Assembly: GCA_950106755.1 (NCBI GenBank)
Contig: OX467086.1
Location: 32,320,001 to 32,384,000, forward strand
Source: Climacium dendroides
Taxonomy: Eukaryota; Streptophyta; Bryopsida; Hypnales; Climaciaceae
Direction of reading: 5' to 3'
Length of the DNA: 64,000 nt
Every line of letters starts with the position of its first letter. The first letter of the stretch is position 1. The position numbers were made by a program, and so were the translations under genes. The notes beneath the pieces were generated by a model that was not told the origin of the DNA, did no database searches, and saw nothing but the letters and a program-made list of their open reading frames with translations. Of this stretch, positions 43,176-54,920 are shown one piece after another.

Positions 43176-44459
43176 TTGTCATTGGTGTGGAAATAAAAGA
43201 CAAAGATGGTTGAGAAGGAGAATCTTCAAGTTTGAAAAAACATCTTTTTTTGAAGAATATTTGAAGTTTTTACTAATTAAAAAAAATCAAACATCAAAGT
43301 GTCCATGTTCTTAGTATTTTCCATCACTCTTTAAGTGTGCATAGCTTTTAGAGATAAATTTTGGGGGGCTTGAATTTTCAAACATATACTTCTTTTAATA
43401 CTTTACAAATTGTCCATATCCTAGGACTGAGGCTTTTTTTTACTTTTGTCCCTAAAGAACCAAAATTTTGAATGGAGGAGTTAGTATCCTGCATGGATAG
43501 ATGCCACACAGGCTTGTAGAGGGTACCAGAGCAAATAACATTATTTTTGCACCATGTATATTTAAAGTCCTCACTGAAAGTGAGGACTATGTCTATCTTC
43601 ATTGCATTAATTGTAGAAACTAGAATGTAATGATGTGATTTTTGTGTGTCATGGCCACTTGAATGTTGTCTTGCCATGCAAGTGTACAGAATAGTACAAA
43701 TGGCAGTGGTACTAACCCTAAACTCTACGAATATCAATCTAGCACAAGCAAGCACCAGATACACCATTGGATGGTGGAGCTGTACCACGTTCCTTGCTAG
43801 AGTAGGTTAATTAGGTAGTCAACTTGGGTTTACATAAAAAAAAATTTAATCCCAAAATGACCAAGGCCTTTTTTGAGCTCCTAAAAATTTGTTCTAAATT
43901 GAATAAAAAGCCAACATTTTGGTAAGTTGTATCAATTTGTTTGAATTGTAACCGTAAAAATTCAAACTAGACATGTTACAAATCACTTATTATAAGAAAA
44001 TACAACAATATCACTTATAGATTGAAAGATTAAAATGTTTGATCATGAAAGTGTTAAAATTGCAAAAGTGAGTTGAAATCTTTCAATCCTCTTTTTACCT
44101 GTTAGATCTAAGAAAGTTGGTCCCCAAAAAATATGAGGTTAAAAGGCCTACCATGCCTTTACCCCAATCAATTTATGGCTTTTCAAAATCTACTCTACAA
44201 TTTTTAAATGAATTTCAAATGTGATTTCTTCTCCAAGATCTAGTGTATTTGAGGCTTGATTTCAAGAGCCCTCAACACAATGGAAAGTCAAGATTGCAAT
44301 GGATACCCTTGCACAAAATCTTGAATAAAAAACCACTATCAATCATTTTCAAAATTGGATTTTTGGTGCTAGAACTAGACTTCAAAAAGAACTTTTCAGA
44401 AATGTGAACTACTAAAAATAGTAACTCGATTTGGCTTTATTTAAATTCAAAGTTTTGCA

Positions 44460-44955
44460 AACACTAGATTTGGGTGCCTTGGGTCTTCCAGGGACAATCA
44501 TCCTCTACTCTCTGTTCTAGGGATTAGTAAAGATGTAAACTGGATTATTTGGATATCAAGGAATGCCAAGGTCTTCAATCAACAATGGTGGCTGATTGAA
44601 CTGATGCAGCAATTAGTCTAGGAGGCCCTATATGACGCAGGTCACTTGGCCAGGTGAAGGCAAAAATTGCAACCTAACACCGTCCCTAGGATACTAATAT
44701 AGCCATATGGACAAAATTTGATTGTTCTTCATTTAGATCTTTTATTTTAGCAGTTAGGTAGGAAGGCAAGGTTCCATGATTATTTGGACCAAGAAAGGTC
44801 CTTTGCTTAGTAGTTTTGTTTGGTTCTCATTGTCTTGTGTTTAATATTGTTTCGTATGCTTTCATCTCCATGGGCTTGGACGTTTGTCACTTGGCTCTTT
44901 TTAATGCAATGGTTTGTTCCATTTGTTTAAAAAAAGATGTAATATTTTATTAAAA
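44460..44955 (+). mobile_element. LINE 3' end fragment
   Basis: A frame near 44,530-44,620 reads ISKDVNWIIWISRNAKVF and QQWW, like the C-terminal W.IWK.RN..IF pattern (zf-RVT region) of plant L1 polyproteins. It is followed by a T-rich 3' UTR-like stretch (CTTTTTAATGCAATGG) and an A-rich end with GATGTAA iterations. It is 5'-truncated, as usual for LINEs. Confidence 0.4.
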
Positions 44956-46890
44956 AAAGATGTAACTTTTTATTAAAAAAATATGTATTTGATTAGTGAA
45001 AATGATTTGCTTGATGGATTTCCGCATGAGTGAATTTGCATGGCTAGTCATTGATGACAAGCCTTTTGGTGATTTAATTTGAGAAAGCTTTAGTTCATTG
45101 ATGAGCAATTGGACTTGTTTCCAATCCACTAATTTATAGTGTACCTCTTGAAAGAATATAGTGAGCTTACAATGGAGCACCTAGGACAAAGCTTTGAGCT
45201 CCACTGCCCTTTAGAATCTCTACATACTCATGAGAGCCTTAGTTTACAAGAATATTACATGCTATGACTTTGAACATTTGGATTCATATGCCATTCTTTG
45301 GTCTATCTTCTAATGGATCATCCAATTGCAAATTCAAAATTTAATCAAGTGCATGGCATGGCAATCTTAACCCCTGAAGGACCAATGTCAAGTGTAGAGA
45401 CCCAAAATTGCTTCATAATACTTTTCTTTAAAGCAAAGTCAAAATTTTCATCAATTTTTATATTTAAAATTTTAAATTGTAGGATCCTTTGGTTAGTTTG
45501 CTCAAGTGCATTGTACCCAATTTTTAAAATGAATGTCTCCACCAATTGCAAGTTCAGTGTGCCTAATCTTCAAAATGTAGACTTTTCTAGCTCTTCCAAA
45601 AGGAGTCTAAGTTTTGTCTTTCAACATTCTTAGGCAAAAACATGAAAGTACTATAACTTGTTTATTTTATTCAATGTGTTGGACAATGGATTCGAAACAT
45701 ATGTAAAAACTTTGAACCCCCAAAACTTTTATATTTATTGTTACAAAAACTATAAAGTGAAAGGTGTTACTATATTAATCCTTAAAACTAATATGCTAAT
45801 AAATTTTGGAAGAATTTGAAAATTATTCACTTAAATGGTGAAAATATTATGGTATACAATTAGTATTAAGAGTTTTGACTTTTTAAAAAAAAAAATTCAA
45901 GATTGAGAGAAAAAGATGACTTTACAAGTTTTTTCATCCTTCATTCTCTACAAATTAAAGCTCCTAACGATTCTTACTTCATTGTTTGGAATTGAATAGT
46001 TCAACTTTTTTTGAGTAGGTATCAATCTATGTAATTTCTTTAAAATAATTTTTATTTTCTTAGAAAATATTTTTTGTTGCCTAGTTTGACATTCAAATTG
46101 AAAAAAATCTTTAACCTTTTGCAATATTTGTCAGAATGACATGAAACAAAGCTTTGCACCAAGATTATGATCCATAGAATTCATTCTTAAAAATTCATGC
46201 AAACATCCAAATTATGAAGTCAGTAGAGCTTGCTTGAGTTCTCAAAAAGCACAAATTGGATTCATTGGTCTTTTGGAGTTTGGGGGATTTGAATCAAGGA
46301 AGAACTCTGGTACATGTTTATTGAAGACATACTAGAGCACAAAATACACTAACAACTTGTTGTCTATAGAGAGAATAAGAGTTATTCTAGAATTTAGAAG
46401 CTCTTGGCCATAAGTTAGATTTATATTGAATATAGCATTTGTATCATCTAACTTTTTATTCTAAACCCTTGAATATACAACATCAAAAATCAATACAACT
46501 ATGATAGTATTGTATATTACACTTACTAACAATAGTTAGTGACTTCAAACATCTCTACAACCATATGGCTTCTTGTTCATAAGAATGATGTTGCATAGTA
46601 ACTACACTAATCTCCAATAAAATGGTTTAAATAAAAGTTTTTCTCATTAACAATAAAATTGGCAATAAAACAATTTTTAAAAATTTGATTTATTTTTGAA
46701 AAGATCATTTGTATAGAATTATTTCTTGGATAGGTCACTTCCCCTCATGTTTTGTAACCACGTGCATTAACCACATATTTGTTTAGGGGCTATTTATCTA
46801 GTTATTTTGATTTTAAGGGACCCTTTTAGTAGAAAAAAAGCTAATTGGTCTTAATTTTAAGCACCCTATAGGTAATTTTAAATGAAAATC

Positions 46891-47040
46891 TAGTACAATG
46901 TTCTTCATAGATTATGGGGATATAAAACTAGTACAATGTTCTTCATAGATTATGGGGATATAAAACTAGTACAATGTTCTTTATAGATTATGGGGATATA
47001 AAACTAGTACAATGTTCTTCATAGATTATGGGGATATAAA
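46891..47040 (+). repeat. 38-bp tandem repeat, four copies
   Basis: Units start at 46,891, 46,929, 46,967 and 47,005. Each contains TAGTACAATGTTCTTCATAG and ATTATGGGGATATAAAAC, nearly identical. The inverted counterpart near 52,280-52,305 has a single copy, so the array expanded here. Confidence 0.93.
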
Positions 47041-47600
47041 ATGTGAACCATGCATTTTACAATACTACATGATCAATGAAATTGGTAACCCATCACTTGT
47101 TTCAATGGATCAAACCATCATCACTTCTAGGTGCCTTAGCTTATTATTTGAGATGTGTCATTGCTTGCAATGCATCACTGAGAAGGTTAGATTGACTAAT
47201 TTCACATCAAAGTTGCTACACCTAGTTATATTTTTGCTTTGATCTCTATTTCGTTGAGAATGTGACGAGGTCCTTGAGAAATGCACAAATGATCCAATTT
47301 TAGGCCATGCAATATACAATATATGTGGCAAAATGCTTCGTTGAATATACACTGCGACATTTGATATTTCATAACACCTCAAAGTACAGTTTACTTCCTA
47401 TGCTATAACTTTGTGTATAAACTTCCATGTTTTATATTAGGAATCATGCTCTCTAAAAAAATTGTTTGGTATCTAAAGGATTAATGCTCTTCAACCATTG
47501 TAAACATGTTGCCCTCCATTGAATGTGCTTGGTTGTGGTCCATTTTGTAAACATTTTACAATTCTGTCAGACATTTCTGACTTTGCTTATCCAAAATTTT
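46985..47600 (+). repeat. Inverted repeat R, left member
   Basis: The reverse complement of this segment matches 51,690-52,305 at roughly 80% identity. Anchors include GATCAATGAAATTGGTAACC and TCCATTGAATGTGCTT. It carries no gene. It lies directly on the 3' side of the divergent U2 copy. Confidence 0.75.
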
Positions 47601-47654
47601 GGAATAGTTTGTAATTTGCTATTTGGAATTGAACTCGACCTCATAAGAGAGGAG

Positions 47655-47848
47655 GAGGGCCGCGCCTGCCAAGGAAGTAGTGCATGACCAAAGCAACGCA
47701 CGCAAGCCGGACAGCAAGCTGCCAAATGGACCCACACCCGCTGAAAAATTAGATTAATATTGTGAGGCTCGACAAGCCTCATATCAGATCTTAAACTGAT
47801 AAGAACAGATACTACACTTGATCTTAGCCAAGAGGCCGAGAAAGGTAT
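47655..47848 (-). ncRNA. U2: U2 snRNA copy, divergent (possible pseudogene)
   Basis: U2 is the spliceosomal RNA that pairs with the intron branch site. This copy begins ATACCTTTCTCGG at 47,848 and keeps the branch-recognition core AGTGTAGTATCTG, so the 5' third is intact. It differs from the palindromic copies at several sites: TCTT for TTTT in the first loop, AAGATCTG for AATATCTG, and AATTTTTCAG for AATTTTTGTT at the Sm site. Many changes fall in the 3' stem-loops. Its TATA element is GTACAACA, not GTATAAGA. Altered Sm site and weak promoter suggest reduced function or a pseudogene. Confidence 0.88.
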
Positions 47849-50800
47849 GCTCTAAACTTCTCTACCAGACCTTGTTGTACCCATAATCTGTCTCCGCCAT
47901 CGCCACAACATATGGGATAAGCAAAACACGGCACACCTCCTTTTACTTTTCTTCATAGAATTTCCCCAACGACTCATCCGTCATGAAATTGCCTAGCACA
48001 GTGTGAGAGAGTCACAGTGCAATAACAAAAAGGCGAGAGAGCAATGACTTCGATTTCAAAAATTCAACCAACATCAAAAGATAACGCTGGAGTATCAAGT
48101 CAGATGCATACCAGAGACTTTAGTGGCCAACGTTTGGAGCCCAGGAATGGAGCTGAATCTTCCTCTCGGACACCCATCTCGCCTGGCATTCAATCTCTTC
48201 CATTTCTTTGCCAAACGCCAAAGCTTAGCACGTTCCACGGCTCCAAAATTTTTGTCACCTGGTGTCCCTATGTACGCTTGAGGCACAGCTTTGCATCATG
48301 GAAACGTCTCCCCAACTGCCAGTTTTTCAAAGAATCAGGATGCCGATCGATTTCATGAGCCTTCGATATGCATCTTTGCCGGTCAGAATGTGCATCTTGC
48401 ACCGGCAAAAGGGGTTGATGTATACATGATGCACCATCGGCAACGCCGCACCAACATGCAGAGTTGAAGAGCAGAATAGCTGGTCATTCTGAACTTAACC
48501 CAAGCCACAAGCTGGAGACCAATATTTAACTCTGCGTTGGTCCATGACATCATGACTCATCAACCCTTTCTTTCCTTCTTTTTTTTGTGCCACAGGGCCA
48601 GATTGCATCATTTCAAAATAAAATTCTACTTTTTGACTAAAAAAAGTAATCTTTTTTTGCCAAAAATTTCCCCATTTCTATTTGAAATGTGGTTGAAGTC
48701 ATCAGATTTGGATTAAAAAGTGTACAAATATTATTGAAAAGTGTTTTTCTTGTCCAAAAGACAAATGCATGTAGAAATACAACAATTCACCAAATTTTAA
48801 GTGATTGCCATCTTGGCACTTTCTCAAAAAGTAAAAAAAGGGGTTGATCATGATTATCAACAACAAATTGTGATCCTCCTTAGTGTCTATATGAACTTGT
48901 AGAGTATTGCATGATGTTGGGAAACACGACATAAAGAGATTATGCCATAAACCAATATAGGACTCTAGCAGTCACGATTGAAAAGAATGAAGTAATTGGC
49001 TTGCTCACATTTATATCATTCATTACAAATAAATGAATCAGGATGAGGTGATCACTAACAAACGTTCTTGAACCTTGTACTTCTCGGCAATGTGTGTTGT
49101 AGTAGAATTTCATTATTCTATGGGTCCTACACTGAATAAACACTTCTACGGTTTAAAAATTATTAAAAATTTCATTTTGGGGGCCTTGCTACTTCAACAT
49201 CCTATGAGAACTTTGTAAAATATTGTTTGAATTACCCCACAAAATATTGTTTTAGTAGAACTTGAAAATCAGGTTGTGACCATTTTCTACCAAATTTTTT
49301 TTTGGAAAGCATAAAAACGCCATGATGTTTTTAAAGAGGAAGTGCTTTCAAGTGCTCCAAAGAAAATTCATACCACTTAGTTATAGAATTTTGTTCATAC
49401 CACTTATTGAATTGAACATCTAATCATCTACCTCACTTTGCTTCAAAAGCTATACAATATTTGCATATAGAATTGACAAGACAAACTCATTATATACATA
49501 CAATGTGATAGGCGAGAAAAAAAACCATGTGGGACATGTGCAATAGAAATAGACATCCAAATCCTAGCTTACCCCCCTAAACCCCAACCCTGCCACCTAA
49601 AATCCTAAAACTGCCATCATGTTCATTTTGTGCAAGACCTGCAAAACAATGAAATAATACTATGATCCACCAATTTCATGAGGTGTGCTCTTGTAGGTCC
49701 ATCAAGGCCGTGGTCTTCTACTTGCGGCCAACCACTCATGCTCTCTGTTATGTGCCATGTCATTTGGACCCACTTGCAAATGGGGGATTTTGTGTCCCAT
49801 TCTCAAAAGTACTATTAAAACTAAATTTGTCGTATGACCTTTAATTGATGTGAACTCAAGGGCATATATTTAAATTCAACTCAAATGGATCTCAAGGTTA
49901 TATTCAACATCCTTATTGCATTCTTTTTAATACAATGTTATATGTAGGGCAATAAATAATAACAACAAAATGAAAATAATTGTACAATCACAAAGTTGCC
50001 TAGAAGGATCATTTTAAAGATAAATTATAGTTGCATCATCTTTCAATGGGGAGGACACCAAAAATAATTGTAGTCATGCATTTTGAAGAAATAGAAAGGG
50101 ATTTCGCGTTTACAATTTCTATGTAAAGAATGCAACTTATATAATGAAATCACATTACAATACTTGTGGCAAATCATCAACTGCCTATTTTTGTTTCAAG
50201 AACTACTAATTGAAGTAAACATTTTGAGAACATGGCTAAACTTTTTTTTAAATTCCATTGTCTACATTTGAAAGAAATAAAATTGTTGTATCTAATTTAC
50301 CAAATTTTCATGCACTTTTCTTATAGAAACAACCCAATCTCTTCTATCTATGCCTCAATCTATGCAAAATGCAAAACTTACTTGGCAAGCCTTTGTAATT
50401 GAAAATGTTTAATATTTTCTACATGCATTACATTCTTTAGAACGGCTCAAATCAACCATCCATTCCTAAAATACTAATCACCTTTATAGATGACATGAGG
50501 AGACAATAAAGTGCGTGAAACAAAGTCCTAGTGAATACATGCGATACAAGGAGACAAATTGTAATTGAAAAGAACTTTTTACAACTTTGCAAACTGTATG
50601 TGTGGACACTCTAATTAATATTTTGTGGCCATAATCCATGATAATTTCATTGAATACCTATTCTTAGTATAAATCTAACTCAATTCTTTTGTTGGTGTTT
50701 ATTTGTGTGCTAATGATTTTGGGAATTGATAGTAATGGATTCACAATTGCACACAAAATTGCTATTCCTTTTTCCTTTTTAATCATAACATTGATAGTAG

Positions 50801-51640
50801 GATTGCTTCCATAGACTAGTATATAAACCATGCCTTTTCTATATCTAAGATACAATTTACAAACACACAAACAAGAAACACACCGTCAAGAAACACATGA
50901 TAGTACCAAACACGCTTTTGTTTGCATCTAGTCAATTGAATTGAAAATAAATATACGCCAGTTACATCAATTAGAGGTCCTACAACAAATTTAGTTTACA
51001 AAGCACTTTTAGCACGGTCCACATACAATGAATGGGACCTTGAGGCAAAATGGTGACCAAAAAGAATTGAGACTCATTTGTTTATTTAAATGAATATTCC
51101 AACTTTTAGCCTTGGCTAGTTGAAAATCCAACTTTCTAATGCATATATATATACCAAATGTGGGCTTTTATAACTCTACCCACCAAATTCTTAAATGAAT
51201 TGATATGCAAAGAGGGCTATATACCTCTCAACACTTGCTATGGGGGTGTGCAATCTTTTGAATTACTTATTAATTGTTTGCAAGAGCACATAAAATATTT
51301 CAAGTTCTTAAAGGTAATTCTCAAGTGAAAGCCAATCTAATTAGGTTTTTCATCTTTAAAATAGAAAGAAATCGGAAACTAAGGATCAGTCTTGTTGGCA
51401 TGTGGAATGAGGGATTGTAAACCAAGACTATGATCTTCAATTTTGACCTTAATTTACAATCAATTGTTGGACCCAAATGCATTTATTACCAAGACCAATA
51501 CTTAGCTTGCATTTCTTTCCCAACTACTAGCCCATGTTCACATTGCCTTTCTTTACAACAAATCTTTATTTATTTCTAACAATCTATATCATTGTTTCGA
51601 TGACTCTTTGAATTTTCAAAAAACATTCATATAAGAAATG
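47849..51640. other. Upstream flank of U2 and AT-rich spacer
   Basis: About 190 bp next to the U2 copy is homologous to the U2 upstream flanks in the palindrome. 48,044-48,540 is GC-richer, with a 104-codon frame of Ser/Pro-rich composition and no recognised motif. 48,540-51,640 is AT-rich without supported genes or clear repeats. Confidence 0.45.
47873..47919 (-). promoter_or_regulatory. Degenerate U-snRNA promoter of the divergent U2
   Basis: On the minus strand an upstream sequence element, ATCCCATATGTTG (consensus RTCCCACATCG), lies at about -60 to -71. A poor TATA-like GTACAACA lies at about -25 to -32. The spacing is that of Pol II plant snRNA genes, but the TATA element has lost key positions compared with the other two copies. 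Confidence 0.6.
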
Positions 51641-51689
51641 GTTTTTAAAGCTAAATTTCCAAATACTCTATTAGTGCTTTTCAAAAATT

Positions 51690-52305
51690 GGATAAGTGAA
51701 GTCATGAAATATCTAACATGAATTGAAAAATGTTTACAGAACGTACCACAAAAAAGCACATTCAATGGAAGGCAACACGTTTACAATGGTTGAAGAACAT
51801 TAATTAATCCTTTACATACCAAACAATTTTTTTGGAAAACACAATTTTCAATTCTTATTCATAAAACATAGAAGTTTATGCATAGAGTTTTAGCGTAGGA
51901 AGTGGAAGTGTACTTTGAGGTGTTATGGAACATCAAATGTGGCAATGTATATCCAACGAAGCATTTTGCCACATGATATAGTGTATTGCATGGCCTAGGA
52001 TTGGTTCATTTGTGCATTTCTCTGAAGGACCTCATCACATTCTCAACCAAATAGAGGTGGAAGGAAAAATCTAACGAGGTGCACCAACTTGGACGATGAA
52101 ATTAGACAATCACCAACCTTTCCAACGATACATCATAAGCAATGACGCATCTCAAGTAATAAGTTAAGACATCTGGAGGTGATGATGACTTGGTTTGTTG
52201 AAACAAGTGATGGGTTACCAATTTCATTGATCATGTAGTACTGTAAAATGCATCATAATGAAGAAGGGTCACCAAACAATCTATGAAGACCATTGTATGT
52301 ATGTC
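51690..52305 (-). repeat. Inverted repeat R', right member
   Basis: Reverse-complement partner of 46,985-47,600. It sits about 690 bp upstream of the + strand U2 gene, not downstream as at the first locus, so it was not carried simply as U2 3' flank. Confidence 0.75.
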
Positions 52306-52920
52306 TTCACTACAACCTACATAAATAAAAACCAGGACCAAGAAAGGCTTAAAAAAACTACTTAAAAGCAAACCAGGAGTTTCCGATGCAGACACTTATT
52401 TTGGGAGGGGGGGGAGTATCATTAAATAGTGTGTGACAACTCAAAACTTGGTGTTGTTAGTAATTCGAGAAGGCTGTTGCCTTGACATTCGTGGATTGAA
52501 CTGCCCTGCTTGGCTTTAATTTGGTCTGCCGAACGAGCGACCCGACCTCAAGGAGACAGCCGTCCATGGAACTCAAGCATAACAACGTAACAGAAGGGAG
52601 TGTCGTTCCGATGCCGGTGAGGAGGGTTTCGATCTACGCAGAGAAAGTCACCTTCAATTCAACCGAGAGCCACATTCAATCAGATTGAAACAATGGCCAG
52701 TGATCGAACTCCCTGAAGCTAGCACATGGGATCGATTCATCGAAAATTAAGCTGGAATGCTGAAAGATGGATGTGACGGAGGCTTTTGTTGAGTTCGTCG
52801 CATGCTCCACTCTACCCAGTTCTCACTACCGTCACACAGTGCGAATTCGTGATGGTTGAGTCGCAGGGGAAATTCTGTGAGTTGTCGAAAAGTAAAAGGA
52901 GGAGTGCGGGTGTTGCATTA

Positions 52921-52966
52921 GTCCCATACTTTGTGGCGATACTGGAGTCAGATTTCGGGTATAAGA
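52921..52966 (+). promoter_or_regulatory. Plant U-snRNA promoter of U2 A (USE and TATA)
   Basis: GTCCCATACTT at 52,921-52,931 (-70 to -60) is a USE-like element. TATAAGA at 52,960-52,966 lies at -31 to -25. A separation of about 33 bp, four helical turns, is characteristic of RNA polymerase II transcription of plant U2 genes, in contrast to three turns for Pol III types. Confidence 0.75.
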
Positions 52967-52990
52967 AGAGGTGGTTGCGATAGAGTGAGC

Positions 52991-53184
52991 ATACCTTTCT
53001 CGGCCTTTTGGCTAAGATCAAGTGTAGTATCTGTTCTTATCAGTTTAATATCTGATACGAGGCTCATCGAGCCTCATGATATTAATCTAATTTTTGTTGG
53101 GTGCGGGTCCCCTTGATAGCTTGCTGTCTGGCCCCGCGCGCGTCGCCTTGGTTTTGCACTACTTCCTTGGCAGGCGCAGCCCTC
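52991..53184 (+). ncRNA. U2: U2 spliceosomal snRNA, copy A
   Basis: A complete U2 gene. It begins ATACCTTTCTCGGCC, carries the loop TTTT in stem I, the branch-site recognition sequence GTGTAGTATCTG, the stem II pair GAGGCTCATCGAGCCTC, an Sm-like site AATTTTTG, and GC-rich 3' stem-loops ending near GCGCAGCC. The length of about 194 nt agrees with plant U2. It works in the nucleus in the U2 snRNP, pairing with the branch site of introns. The promoter has USE and TATA in the right places; a possible 3' end signal, CAAATATAATTCCAAA, follows 20 bp later. It is identical to copy B, which faces it. Confidence 0.96.
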
Positions 53185-53376
53185 CTCCCCTCTTCGGAGG
53201 GATCCAAATATAATTCCAAACTGCAAATTAGATTACAGGTCGTGTGGTTAGGCTTTGCAGTTGAGTGTTCAGGTTTAGGGTGTACTAGAGATACGTTTCA
53301 TCGTGATTGAATTCAGCCAGGAGGTTGAATTCCTGTGTGTGCAGTTCTCGAACACTGATTTAGGGCTCAAATATAT

Positions 53377-54249
53377 TAGTACGTTTTTCGTTTACGTTTT
53401 TTTCAGTTTTATTTTTTTTTCGTAATCGATCGGACTGTTGCTTTTCTAGTCTGGTGAGTGACCAATCGCCTTGATGCACAGCAAGTGTTGCCGTGGTCAT
53501 AAGGGCCTTATAACGAGTGTTTTGAAACTTGTAAGGTGGTCGTGTCTTCCCTTATGCAGAATCATTGAGGCTGACCCGGAACTCAAGTAGCGAGATCTTT
53601 ATCTTCGTAATCGGAAATCCATCCATTAGGATAGACTCTTGTTTCAATGTTTTGTTTTGTTTGTTTGATCCTGGACCGGGCGTCTCCCTCCTTGCAAAGA
53701 GCTTTCGAGAGGTAGCAAGAACCCCGATGAACGCCTCATGGTTTGTTAGATCTCAGCCTGTGTAACAACATAAGATTTTGTTCTGGTAAATCCTTTTCAG
53801 GGCACTATTCAAACTATTTCCAGCAATTGAGTTCCTAGAACATATCCGAAAAAATCATCGTGATGAAGTATAATGATCATCAAAAAGGCTTATCATTTTC
53901 TATTTTTTTCATCCTATTTGTTTCCTTAATCAAGGAAGTGTAGAGATCAAAAAATACATCCAATATCGAGGAGAAACAAGGCTCAAACATGAATCCACAA
54001 ATGTATAAGGCAAAAAATATTTCTCACTCGTATAATATCAGGAATTGCATATTGAAATCCGACAACTCAATATTTGGAGACTTTTGCGAAAAAAGTCTCA
54101 AAATATTCCAAGAGGTCGTGCGCCTCACCTGTGCCCATCCCAAGCACCAGAACAAACTCTCGCACCTGGATACGGAATAGCTAGGCTATTTGCTATTTGT
54201 CGTGTTGAGATCTCCCGAAGTGTACGTCCTCCGGTTGTAAAAAATTCTC
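53377..54249. other. Palindrome spacer
   Basis: About 870 bp of non-palindromic sequence between the arms. It has a T-rich stretch at 53,390-53,425 and GC-moderate patches, but no recognised gene; open frames at 53,565-53,765 and 53,989-54,257 lack motifs. It keeps the two U2 3' ends about 1.5 kb apart. Confidence 0.5.
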
Positions 54250-54656
54250 ATATTTAAGCCCTAAGCAGTGTTCGAGAACTGCACACACAGGAATTCAACC
54301 TCCTGGCTGAATTCAATCACCACAAAACGTATCTACACAAATTCATATATAAAGCAGTCTCATTCCAGATTACAATAGACGCTTCACGCCAGCAAATCAT
54401 TCCATCACTATTCTTCAAATACTCTTCGAGACATCGACAGAAGACACCAAACCGGCAAGCTGTTTCATCGCAATTGATGCCTGGACCTCAACAAGAAACT
54501 CCTAACCGCTCAAGTACCATCACCAAAACCTGAATACTAAACATATAAAACAAGAAAAGCGCAAAGCGGGCTACAGAATTCGTGTTTCAGTCACCACACG
54601 ACCTGTAATCTAATTTGCAGTTTGGAATTATATTTGGATCCCTCCGAAGAGGGGAG

Positions 54657-54850
54657 GAGGGCTGCGCCTGCCAAGGAAGTAGTGCAAAACCAAGGCGACG
54701 CGCGCGGGGCCAGACAGCAAGCTATCAAGGGGACCCGCACCCAACAAAAATTAGATTAATATCATGAGGCTCGATGAGCCTCGTATCAGATATTAAACTG
54801 ATAAGAACAGATACTACACTTGATCTTAGCCAAAAGGCCGAGAAAGGTAT
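54657..54850 (-). ncRNA. U2: U2 spliceosomal snRNA, copy B
   Basis: Identical in sequence to copy A and transcribed towards it. All functional landmarks are intact: 5' ATACCTTTCTCGG, the branch-recognition GTAGTA, the Sm-like site and the 3' stem-loops. With identical promoters both should be expressed in the nucleus. Sequence identity over the whole arm indicates recent duplication or ongoing conversion between arms. Confidence 0.96.
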
Positions 54851-54874
54851 GCTCACTCTATCGCAACCACCTCT

Positions 54875-54920
54875 TCTTATACCCGAAATCTGACTCCAGT
54901 ATCGCCACAAAGTATGGGAC
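54875..54920 (-). promoter_or_regulatory. Plant U-snRNA promoter of U2 B (USE and TATA)
   Basis: Same elements as copy A on the minus strand: TATAAGA at 54,875-54,881 and GTCCCATACTT at 54,910-54,920, with the four-turn Pol II spacing. Confidence 0.75.

Larger units (their letters stand above)
40920..46885. other. AT-rich intergenic DNA with scattered retroelement traces
   Basis: No gene is supported. The longest open frame (43,378-43,788, minus, 136 codons) has no motif, average codon use or promoter. 42,230-42,480 has an LTR-like tail (TCTATCAATGAAAAG) followed by a GC-richer boundary, but no partner LTR was found. A SINE-like segment and a LINE-like tail are listed separately. Confidence 0.5.
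52386..53376 (+). repeat. Palindrome, left arm (U2 A)
   Basis: Pairs with 54,250-55,459 in inverted orientation. From about 52,430 to 53,247 the arms appear identical, including the U2 gene and its promoter (coordinate sum 107,841). After a net 218-bp length difference the inner 75-100 bp match again (sum about 107,623). Confidence 0.92.

Noticed and set aside
43378..43788. 136-codon minus-strand frame in AT-rich DNA
   Set aside because: No recognisable domain, no promoter, no conservation inside the window; could be decayed retroelement sequence.
48044..48358. 104-codon + strand frame divergent from the U2 copy C promoter
   Set aside because: Composition is plausible but there is no motif or splice context, and the palindromic U2 flanks do not keep a matching frame. 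Not supported as a gene.
52786..53310. Several 61-69-codon frames in the U2 A arm, repeated in the U2 B arm
   Set aside because: They overlap the U2 RNA gene and its promoter; identity between arms is due to the palindrome.
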